Positions 14,705-21,153 of a DNA stretch of 21,813 bases are shown one piece after another (position 1 is the stretch's first letter; each line of letters opens with the position of its first letter). A program made the position numbers and the translations under genes. This DNA comes from a candidate division TA06 bacterium SM23_40 (GTDB lineage: Bacteria > LJUI01 > SM1-40): positions 1 to 21,813 of the forward strand of contig LJUI01000042.1 of assembly GCA_001303705.1 (NCBI GenBank). Direction: 5' to 3'. The notes beneath the pieces are model-generated. The model saw nothing but the letters and a program-made list of their open reading frames with translations. It made no database searches and was not told the DNA's origin.

Positions 14705-16342
14705 CTACTCCGGGCCGGGGCCCGCCGACACCGGGGTCCCGTCGCCGTACACGAACGTGCGGTATGTCTTTTCGATCCGGTCCCAGTTCTCTTCGCGGTC
14801 GAGCGCCCAGAACCTCCCGATTACCGATACCACCATCCCCGTTCCGATTCGCTGGGCCTCGCGCTCAACCTTCTCGATGTACCGGGCCCCGCTCTCAGGA
14901 CGTTCCCCGCGGCGGCCCAGCATCGCATGGATGTATACCTCATCAGGGCCGTTCCGTTTGGCCAAGTCGAGGAGGGCCAGCAGATGATCGACTGAACCGT
15001 GTGAGCTGAAGAAGGAGACGATTCCGAGCAGGTGGAGGGGCCTGCCACCCCGCTTCGCCTCGTCCATCGCCCAGAGAAAGGCCTCGTTCCGGAAGAACGA
15101 GCCATCCTCGATTGCTCTGTCGACCCGGACACGATCTGAATAGATCCGCCTGCCCGCGCCGATGTGCATGTGGCCGGCCTCAGAATTCCCGACCGTTCCA
15201 TCGGGCAGGCCGACGGCCACCCCCGCTGCCTGGAGTGTTGTGGCCGGGTAGGTGGACGTGAGCCCATCCATGACCGGCGTGTCAGCCTGCGCGATGAGAT
15301 CTCCCTTCGATCCGTCGCCCACGCCCCATCCGTCGAGGATGACGAGCAGGATGCGCCGCCTCGTATCGGGTGGTCGATTGACCGACCCCACAAGGAGCAT
15401 GCGTCCTGTCATTACGTCGGGTTTCGCGAGGCCGAGGAGTTCGAGAATCGTAGGTGCAATGTCAGTAAGCTCCCCGTCCGTCCGGCACCTCACCTCGCCT
15501 CCACCAGGGATCGCGGGATCTATGCAGATGAACGGGACCGGGCTTGTCGTGTGGCCGGTGTCGACAGCACCTTCCGGATAGAGCCACCTCTCGACCGTGC
15601 CGTGATCTGACGTGACGATGGTCGTCACGCCGGTCGCCAGGGCCGCCTCGACCACTACCCCGAGCTGGCTGTCGACGGTCTCGACCGCTTCCTTGATCGC
15701 AGCAGTATTCTCGATGTGTCCGACGACATCCACGTTGGCGAAGTTAGCGATGATGACGTCGTAGGCGGGATCGGCGAGTTTCTCCACGACAGCCGCCCGC
15801 ACGTCAGCCGCGCTCATCTCCGGCTTCTCGTCATAGGTGCCGACGTCCCTGGGTGACGGGATGATGATGCGCTCCTCTCCCGGCACTGGATCCTGGCACC
15901 TGCCATTGAGGAAATAGCTGACGTGGATCGCCTTCTCCGACTCACAGATTTTGATCTGGCGGAGGCCATTAGCTGCCAGCACGTCGCTCATAGTCTTCTC
16001 GATCTCTCCCACAGGCGGAAAGGCGACGCGTACCGCCAGCTTCGGATCGTATCCGATCATCGTCACGAATCTCAGTCCCAGATCGGGCTCAACAGGGAAG
16101 AGATCAAAACGGGGCTCCGTCAGACTCTGCGTCAGTTCGACCTCGCGTTCGCCGCGGAGATCGTAGAAGATGACGGAATCTCCATGTCCGATCCGCCCCA
16201 CCGGGGTCCTGTGTCGGTCGACGAGGACGATGGGCTCCAGGGCCTCGTCCTCCTCGCCGGCGCGGTACGCCCGGCGCACGGCGTCGGCCATCGGCGTGGG
16301 ACGGCCTCTGGTATCTCCTTCTTGGTCGGGTTGGTTCTCCAT
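14705..16342 (-). CDS. gpmI: Circularly permuted cofactor-independent phosphoglycerate mutase
   Basis: The enzyme interconverts 3- and 2-phosphoglycerate through a phosphoserine and two metal ions. The 545 residues contain the whole family but in swapped order. Residues 18-315 match the normal second half (AVRRAYRAGEEDE, then Arg63/Arg66, Lys137, NFANVDVVGH with Asp205/His209, TSDHG with Asp246/His247, and His264). A linker of about 14 residues (316-330) leads into the normal N-terminus: ILDGWGVGDG with Asp337, GNSEAGH with nucleophile Ser387, His448, Arg478, Arg510 and Arg516, ending at VYGDG. Spacings within each half equal those of the Bacillus enzyme as I recall them. One change is seen: the usual LDGRDTPP is LGRRGERPE, losing an Asp. 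ATG 16342 has GGAG at 6 nt and lies after the 16431-16459 promoter; ATG 16369 is the alternative. Confidence 0.93.
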   Translation of the reverse strand: MENQPDQEGDTRGRPTPMADAVRRAYRAGEEDEALEPIVLVDRHRTPVGRIGHGDSVIFYDLRGEREVELTQSLTEPRFDLFPVEPDLGLRFVTMIGYDPKLAVRVAFPPVGEIEKTMSDVLAANGLRQIKICESEKAIHVSYFLNGRCQDPVPGEERIIIPSPRDVGTYDEKPEMSAADVRAAVVEKLADPAYDVIIANFANVDVVGHIENTAAIKEAVETVDSQLGVVVEAALATGVTTIVTSDHGTVERWLYPEGAVDTGHTTSPVPFICIDPAIPGGGEVRCRTDGELTDIAPTILELLGLAKPDVMTGRMLLVGSVNRPPDTRRRILLVILDGWGVGDGSKGDLIAQADTPVMDGLTSTYPATTLQAAGVAVGLPDGTVGNSEAGHMHIGAGRRIYSDRVRVDRAIEDGSFFRNEAFLWAMDEAKRGGRPLHLLGIVSFFSSHGSVDHLLALLDLAKRNGPDEVYIHAMLGRRGERPESGARYIEKVEREAQRIGTGMVVSVIGRFWALDREENWDRIEKTYRTFVYGDGTPVSAGPGPE

Positions 16343-16430
16343 TATCGTCTCCGGGTGTTCCTCTGTCATTTTGTCGTCACTCACCAAGCTGCGACTCTGA
16401 TGCTGCCTGGTGGTTGGATATCTGTCGGTC

Positions 16431-16459
16431 AATATACCCTTAGCGCTTTCTCGAGGCAA
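16431..16459 (-). promoter_or_regulatory. Candidate promoter for the phosphoglycerate mutase gene
   Basis: On the minus strand TTGCCT (16454-16459) and TATATT (16431-16436) are 17 nt apart. The predicted start of transcription, near 16424, is about 80 nt before ATG 16342, which supports the shorter mutase start. Confidence 0.5.
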
Positions 16460-16596
16460 CCGAATTCTTGTTGGTGCAGTGCAGGCAATGGTCTCCTGGC
16501 AGTACCTCCTCAGATCCCGAGATTCCTGGAGCGGCGGGGGCCGAGCGGTCGGGGGCCCCGAACTGAGCCAGGATCCCACCTTCGGAGAGAATTGAC

Positions 16597-16625
16597 TTGA
16601 CACGGGTTTCACTCTAGCATATATT
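16597..16625 (+). promoter_or_regulatory. Strong sigma70-type promoter of the AbiE-like operon
   Basis: TTGACA (16597-16602) and TATATT (16620-16625) are separated by exactly 17 nt. This is the best promoter in the window and lies about 40 nt before the first start codon of the operon. Confidence 0.75.
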
Positions 16626-16661
16626 TTCAACAGACGCTGAAAATTAGCAGAAGGGTGAAAC
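16606..16661. promoter_or_regulatory. Concentric inverted repeats over the AbiE-like promoter (candidate autoregulatory operator)
   Basis: Outer arms GTTTCACTCT (16606-16615) and AGGGTGAAAC (16652-16661) match at 9 of 10 positions. Inner arms ATTTTCA (16623-16629) and TGAAAAT (16638-16644) match perfectly. Both pairs share the centre 16633.5, close to the expected transcription start. Antitoxins of the AbiEi family are known to repress their own promoter by binding inverted repeats, so this is a plausible site. Confidence 0.65.
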
Positions 16662-16665
16662 GGTC

Positions 16666-17659
16666 ATGAAAAACAACGAATTACTCAGGCGCAGCTTGGA
16701 TGTTCTACAGAGGCTCATTAGCACTGTTCCTTCGATCTCCGCGATCGCTGAGCCGAAGCTCAGGCCATCCGGGAGAGCGGGGCCGGATATGATTTGGGAC
16801 ATGGTGGCGGGCGGGAAGCCTGTCACAATCCTGGCGCAAATAGTCCCGCTAGGACAGCCGAGATACCTGCGGAGTGCCGCTGAGCTGATGCGTCGCTGGG
16901 TGAAGGGGGCCCATCCGAAGGCGGCGTACGGGCTTGTGGTTGCGCGTTTCATCAGTGATGAGGGCGCTAGTATCCTGACAGATGCGGGCATAGGGTATGT
17001 AGATCTAGCTGGGAACTGTCTCATTTCGGTGAACAATGTCTATGTCGAACGGCGGACAGGTCCAAACCCGTTGCCGAGCACTCGCCAAATCAAAAGCCTC
17101 TTCTTTCCTAAGGCGAGTCGCATTTTGCGTGTGCTGCTCTGTAATCCGACCCGGATGTGGCGTGTCACAGAACTCGCCGAGGAGGCCAGGGTGAGTCTCG
17201 GGCAGACGTATAATGTGAAGAGGAAGCTGATCGATTATGAGCTGTTGACGCTAGATCAGTCACGCAGGTTGAAGCTGGCCAATCCCTCCGCACTTCTCGA
17301 TCGCTGGCGCGAGAACTACACGTTTCGCAACAATGTTATTGCGGATTTCTACTCCATGGAGCGCCCCGAACAGATTGAGGAGTCAGTCCGGAAGTGGCTT
17401 GATCGCCAACACTTGAGATATGCTTTCACCCTATTCTCAGGAGCAAGGAGAGTGGCTCCATTCGTTAGGCAGGCGCGCGTCGCTCTGTATGTCGATACTG
17501 ATGTGTTTGAGGTTGCAGCGGCTTGCGGGTTCAGCCGTCCAGCGTCCTCACGGAGCCTCAGTCGTCAGCGATATACAACTATACCTGGATCTGTATAGCT
17601 ACAGAGGACGAGGAGCAGAACAGGCCGAGTTTCTGAGATACCAGCGCATCGGTTTCTAG
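16666..17659 (+). pseudogene. AbiEi-like antitoxin / transcriptional regulator, frameshifted near the C-terminus
   Basis: The first 290 codons read as an AbiEi-type antitoxin: a region with GIGYVDLAGNCLISV (about 109-123), a winged-helix segment WRVTELAEEARVSLGQTYNVKRKLIDYELL, and the C-terminal LRYAFTLFSGARRVAPFV. After VDTDVFEVAAACGF (near 17532) the frame runs into unrelated residues and stops at 17598. The expected family ending, VVSDIQLYLDLYSYRGRGAEQAEFLRY, is instead in the +1 frame from about 17552 to a TAG at 17657-17659, ten bases before the toxin ATG. The total of 994 nt is not divisible by three, and the joint looks some 15-20 residues short, so a small deletion with frameshift is likely. 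The start ATG 16666 has GGTGA 7 nt upstream. A sequencing error cannot be excluded. Confidence 0.65.
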
Positions 17660-17668
17660 GAGTGCACA

Positions 17669-18520
17669 ATGCCTGTACAGAGTGACTACACCATGGACGA
17701 GGTAGGGGCATGCCGGTCTGTCATTCTGGAGATCGCGTCATGCCTGGGCGCTTACAGGGATCACATGGTTCTGGTCGGTGGTTGGGCCCCCTACTTTCTC
17801 CTCCAGAGACATCGCGAGACGAACCACTGTGGAAGCCTCGACGTGGACATAGCCCTCGACTCCAACGCCATTCCCGCAGATGCCTATCAGAGTATTCTAA
17901 GCACCCTTCAGGAACGAGGCTTCGAGCCGAGAAGGGACGTCAAAGGAAATGTCATTCCCTCGAGCTTTCTTCGGACTTTCACTGGCACGGAGGGACGAGA
18001 GCACGTTGTGCAAGTGGATTTTCTCGCGCCCGAATACGGTGGCACGGGAAAGAACAGGAGGCATCAAAGGGTACAGGATCTGCTCGCGCGGAAGTGTCGT
18101 GGCAGTGACCTCGTCTTTGACATGAATCAGGCAATCACGTTGCGAGACCGTCTGCCAAATGGTGCATGGAATGAGGCCGAGATTAAGGTAGCTGATGTGG
18201 GAGCGGTACTGGCCATGAAAGGCTTCGCATTCTTCGACCGAAGCAGCGAGAAAGATGCATACGACATCTACATGCTCTGTCGTGAGTACGGAACCGGCCC
18301 AGATGATGTGGCTGAGGCGGTCATTCCGAGGTCCAGTAACAGACTCATCAGGGAGGGATTGTCGAAGATCAGTGACAAATTCTCAGCTCATGATGCGGTT
18401 GGCCCAGTGGCAGTCGCCGACTTTCTCGAAGAAATCGATAGAGAGGAACGAGAGCGCATCGCACGGGACGCCTACGAAGTGATTGATTACGTCCTCAAGC
18501 GGATCTACCCGGAGGCATGA
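17669..18520 (+). CDS. AbiEii-like nucleotidyltransferase toxin
   Basis: The 283-residue protein shows the minimal nucleotidyltransferase pattern of type IV (AbiE) toxins, which transfer nucleotides and arrest growth. Visible are VGGWAPYFL (from 36), LDVDIALD with the metal-binding Asp58 and Asp60, a third acidic residue in HVVQVDFLAP, and the conserved Lys and acidic cluster in AMKGFAFFDRSSEKDAYDIYML. It starts at ATG 17669 with TAGGAG 6 nt upstream, inside the end of the antitoxin reading frame, as expected of translational coupling. All catalytic signatures are intact although the partner is broken. Codon use and base composition are less GC-biased than in neighbouring genes, suggesting acquisition by transfer. 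It could alternatively be a non-toxic nucleotidyltransferase with its regulator. Confidence 0.75.
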   Translation: MPVQSDYTMDEVGACRSVILEIASCLGAYRDHMVLVGGWAPYFLLQRHRETNHCGSLDVDIALDSNAIPADAYQSILSTLQERGFEPRRDVKGNVIPSSFLRTFTGTEGREHVVQVDFLAPEYGGTGKNRRHQRVQDLLARKCRGSDLVFDMNQAITLRDRLPNGAWNEAEIKVADVGAVLAMKGFAFFDRSSEKDAYDIYMLCREYGTGPDDVAEAVIPRSSNRLIREGLSKISDKFSAHDAVGPVAVADFLEEIDREERERIARDAYEVIDYVLKRIYPEA

Positions 18521-19213
18521 GACGTTATCCACATGCTGAAAGGCTCCTGATAGCATAGAGCAGCTGTGGTTCACAATGTGAGGCTGGCGTTCCTGGAGGG
18601 GATGGGTGCCGATCCTTGGTCTTCTGACGTGGCCTGGAACAGACTCCAACGAGAATTTCACAATTCTACTCAGCAGATCTCAGATTCACCTCAGAGGCAG
18701 CAGTTACTTGGTGTGAGGAACACGGGAATGCAGAGAGATTTGCTGAGGTGGTGGCTCCCTTTCTATGGCGAAGATTCGGCTGTCGAGGATTATCTCCCGG
18801 CGCGGGGAAGATGCCCGAAGGCGAAGCGTCAGTGATTCCTTCAACGGTGAGCGTGGAGCATCCTGGAGCCGTGTCTCACCGTTCTCAATGGTGGACGTCT
18901 CTTTTGACCTTGACATGCAGGTTCTGAGGTGCGAAAGTGCAAGAACATTTGAACGCCGGCCCCCGCGTGTGACCCGCATGTGAGGGGCGTGTGACCCGTA
19001 CGTGACGGGCGTGTGACCTAGACGTGACCCGCGTGTGATCCGTTCGTGACGGGCGTGTGATTCGCACATGACCAGCGCGTGCCGCGCATCTGACCCGCGT
19101 GTGGCCTGCACGTGAGAGGAGCGTGGCCTTTCGAAACGAGTTCTGACTGGAGCAATCCAGGGAGATGGACCGGCTGCGGCCGGCTGGCACATACGTGAAA
19201 TGGAGGATGAGAT
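18521..19213. other. Gene-free 0.7-kb region before hutH
   Basis: Open frames here (for example 18566-18835 plus, and three overlapping minus frames through the repeat) show no family resemblance. They are best explained by lack of stop codons in the repeat. Contents: a 9-bp inverted repeat AACGGTGAG/CTCACCGTT (18843-18851 and 18875-18883, no T-tract), tandem -35-like boxes TTGACC and TTGACA (18904-18915) without a good -10, and the 11/22-bp array at 18967-19128. Confidence 0.6.
18967..19128. repeat. 11-bp (22-bp dimer) tandem repeat array
   Basis: Seven 22-bp units run from 18967 to 19120, followed by a partial unit. Each unit is two related 11-mers, GTGTGACCCGC-like and ACGTGACGGGC-like. 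The core CGTGAC or TGTGAC recurs nearly every 11 bp, about one helical turn. The array ends 85 bp before the hutH start codon. The minus strand is open in all three frames through it. Confidence 0.9.
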
Positions 19214-20740
19214 ATGCCAGTGACTCTCGACGGGAAGAACCTCACTATCGAGGATGTGGAGCGGGTTGCCCGACACAACGAGACGGTGACCATTCCTGAT
19301 GCCGTCATGGAGGATATTCAGGCGTGCCGCGAGATCGTCGATAGAAAGGTCGAGGCGCGCGAGATAATGTACGGCGTGACGACCGGCATCGGAGAGCTGT
19401 CTGAGGTAGTCCTGACGCCTGAGCAGACCAAGATGTTCCAGAAGTACCTCATCTACAGTCATGCTGCCGGGTGTGGGAAGCCTCTCCCGGTGGATGTAGT
19501 GCGGGCGGCGATCGCGAGCAGAATAAACGTCCTGTGCAAAGGCCGTTCGGGGTTGCGGCCGGTTGTCGTCGAGACACTCGTCCAGATGCTCAATCGCGGA
19601 GTGACGCCGGTTGTCTGCGAGAAGGGTTCGGTGGGTGCGTGCGGTGACCTTTCCCCTATGGCGCAGATGGCCCTCGTGCCGATGGGAGAAGGAGAGGCAT
19701 TGTACAAGGGCGAGCGATTGAGCGGGAAGGAGGCGATGGAGAGGGCGGGGATCCCTACGATCGTGTACGAGGCTCGCGATGGGCTGGCCACTATCAATGG
19801 TTCGAACATGATCGCCGGGATGGGATCCCTCCAGCTCTGCGACGCCATGCGCTGGGTGAAGACCTCGGAGATCACTGCCGGTGTGACCCTCGATGCGCTC
19901 AATGCGAACATGCTCGCATACGATGAACGTCTCCACACAGCGCGCGGCTATCCCGGCGCTGTCGTCTCCGCGAGGAATATCAGGAAGGTCGTCGACGGGG
20001 GCGATTTCCTCACACAGACGGGCAAGAAGGTGCAGGATGCCTACAGTCTGAGGAGCACGCCGCAGGTCGTGGGTGCGGCGCGCGACTCCTACGAGTTCTC
20101 GCGTCGGATGTTCGAGATCGAGCTCAACGGCGTGGGCGACAACCCGCTCTTCTTCCCTGATGAGGGCGGGATATGTATCACCGGCGCCAATTTCCAGGGG
20201 ACGCCGCTCGCGTTCGCGCTCGAGATGCTGGGTACCGCGGTGACGACCATTGCCACGCTATCGGAACGGCGCACGAACCGGCTCATGAACCCGCACCTGA
20301 GCATGGGACTCCCCGCTTTCCTCACCAAAGGGGCAGGCATGTTCGCCGGGCTCATGCTGACGCAGTATACCGCCGGGATGCTCGTCTGCGAGAACCGGAT
20401 ACTCAGCCATCCTGCGGCCACAGGTTCGATCCCCGCAGCAGCCGACCAGGAGGATTTCGTCAGCATGGGGATGACGACCGCGCTCAAGACGAGACAGATA
20501 CTGGAGAACGCCAACGCAGTCCTGGCTATCGAGCTGATGGCAGGTGCTCAGGCACTCGACTTCAGGAAGCCGCTCAGGCCCGGGAGAGGCGTGCAGGCGG
20601 CATACGATGTTGTGCGCTCGCACGTCGATCATGTCGATGAGGATCGCCCGCTCTTCGACGATATCAATGCGCTCACCGAGGCCGTCAAGTCCGGTGAGGT
20701 CCTCCGAGCGGTGGAGGAGGCGATCGGTGCGCTGGAATAG
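19214..20740 (+). CDS. hutH: Histidine ammonia-lyase (aromatic amino acid lyase family), Ala-Cys-Gly cofactor triad
   Basis: Histidine ammonia-lyase converts histidine to urocanate and ammonia, the first step of histidine breakdown, using an MIO cofactor made from its own backbone. The 508 residues are of family length. Tyr53 (YGVTTG), His83 (YSHAAG), Asn195 (TINGSN), YSLR (277-280) and Glu413 (DQEDFVSM) fall at or near the positions known in the Pseudomonas putida enzyme. The triad at 142-144 reads Ala-Cys-Gly (GSVGACGDLSP) where Ala-Ser-Gly is usual. His83 favours histidine over phenylalanine as substrate, but the lyase versus aminomutase choice is not proven. ATG 19214 has GGAGG 7 nt upstream. 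No other hut gene is adjacent. Confidence 0.9.
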   Translation: MPVTLDGKNLTIEDVERVARHNETVTIPDAVMEDIQACREIVDRKVEAREIMYGVTTGIGELSEVVLTPEQTKMFQKYLIYSHAAGCGKPLPVDVVRAAIASRINVLCKGRSGLRPVVVETLVQMLNRGVTPVVCEKGSVGACGDLSPMAQMALVPMGEGEALYKGERLSGKEAMERAGIPTIVYEARDGLATINGSNMIAGMGSLQLCDAMRWVKTSEITAGVTLDALNANMLAYDERLHTARGYPGAVVSARNIRKVVDGGDFLTQTGKKVQDAYSLRSTPQVVGAARDSYEFSRRMFEIELNGVGDNPLFFPDEGGICITGANFQGTPLAFALEMLGTAVTTIATLSERRTNRLMNPHLSMGLPAFLTKGAGMFAGLMLTQYTAGMLVCENRILSHPAATGSIPAAADQEDFVSMGMTTALKTRQILENANAVLAIELMAGAQALDFRKPLRPGRGVQAAYDVVRSHVDHVDEDRPLFDDINALTEAVKSGEVLRAVEEAIGALE

Positions 20741-20926
20741 AGCGGAGTGCGCTCGTGCTGACCGGACCCGGCCGGTGCAGCTCACGATTGCGGATGAAGT
20801 GGGTGTTTCCGTCGAGATCCGGGCTCGGTTGCGCGAGACCCAAAGAATCAGGTGAAAGGACGCTGAGTACTGGGTAGAGCTGAGGCGATCGATGTGCCTG
20901 GTAGAGCGTCTCAGGTCTTTATCTTC

Positions 20927-20955
20927 TTGACACATTTGCCGAATGGGTGTAGACT
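20927..20955 (+). promoter_or_regulatory. Candidate promoter for the FG-GAP repeat protein
   Basis: TTGACA (20927-20932) and TAGACT (20950-20955) are separated by exactly 17 nt. Transcription would begin near 20962, almost 200 nt before the start codon. Confidence 0.6.
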
Positions 20956-20975
20956 CTCACGGTAGGCGTTGAGTT

Positions 20976-21116
20976 CCCGAGATTTCTGCCGGCCAGGGGC
21001 TGGCAGAGGGCGCCCGGTGGCCTCGGGAGCGGTTTGGCACTGAAACAGCTCAAAGGCAGGCTATTCGAGAGCGACACCGAGCGTCACAGCTGAGTGGTCG
21101 TTCTTTTGTTTTTTGC
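20976..21116 (+). promoter_or_regulatory. Structured leader with U-rich tract (possible attenuator)
   Basis: CCCGAG (20976-20981) can pair with CTCGGG (21022-21027), enclosing the hairpin GCCAG-GGG-CTGGC (20992-21004) and the palindrome GGGCGCCC. Further on CAGCT (21046-21050) can pair with AGCTG (21088-21092), followed by a T-rich run (21101-21116). The layout, helices then a U-tract before the gene, suggests attenuation, but no hairpin abuts the U-tract tightly. No known riboswitch is recognised. Confidence 0.3.
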
Positions 21117-21153
21117 AGCATGAACATCGCCCATCCCGAGGGCAGGTGAAGTG

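Larger units (their letters stand above)
16343..16665. other. Divergent intergenic region between the mutase and the toxin-antitoxin module
   Basis: The minus-strand frame stays open upstream of the mutase start as far as 16630, but its translation is low-complexity, resembles nothing and would begin upstream of the likely promoter. The region contains the mutase promoter (16431-16459) and the promoter and dyad of the AbiE-like operon (16597-16661). Nothing else is seen. Confidence 0.7.
20741..21153. other. Intergenic region with promoter and long leader before the FG-GAP gene
   Basis: No gene is seen. After the hutH stop there is little structure until the promoter at 20927-20955. From there a leader of about 190 nt runs to the next start codon. 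Confidence 0.6.

Noticed and set aside
16343-16630. N-terminal extension of the phosphoglycerate mutase to 641 residues
   Set aside because: The extension is low-complexity, starts upstream of the likely promoter (16431-16459), and ATG 16342 has a good ribosome-binding site.
18566-18835. Small 89-codon gene after the toxin
   Set aside because: The GTG start has no ribosome-binding site, composition is not coding-like and the product resembles nothing known.
18885-19190. Minus-strand protein with His/Thr/Arg-rich repeats
   Set aside because: All three minus frames are open only because the 11-bp repeat lacks stop codons; there is no ribosome-binding site and no family resemblance.
21040-21100. 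Cyclic-di-GMP-I (GEMM) riboswitch before the FG-GAP gene
   Set aside because: AAAGGCA..GAGA..GACACCGAGC loosely echoes the motif, but the GACGCAAAGCC core is altered at key positions and the GNRA-capped stem does not form.
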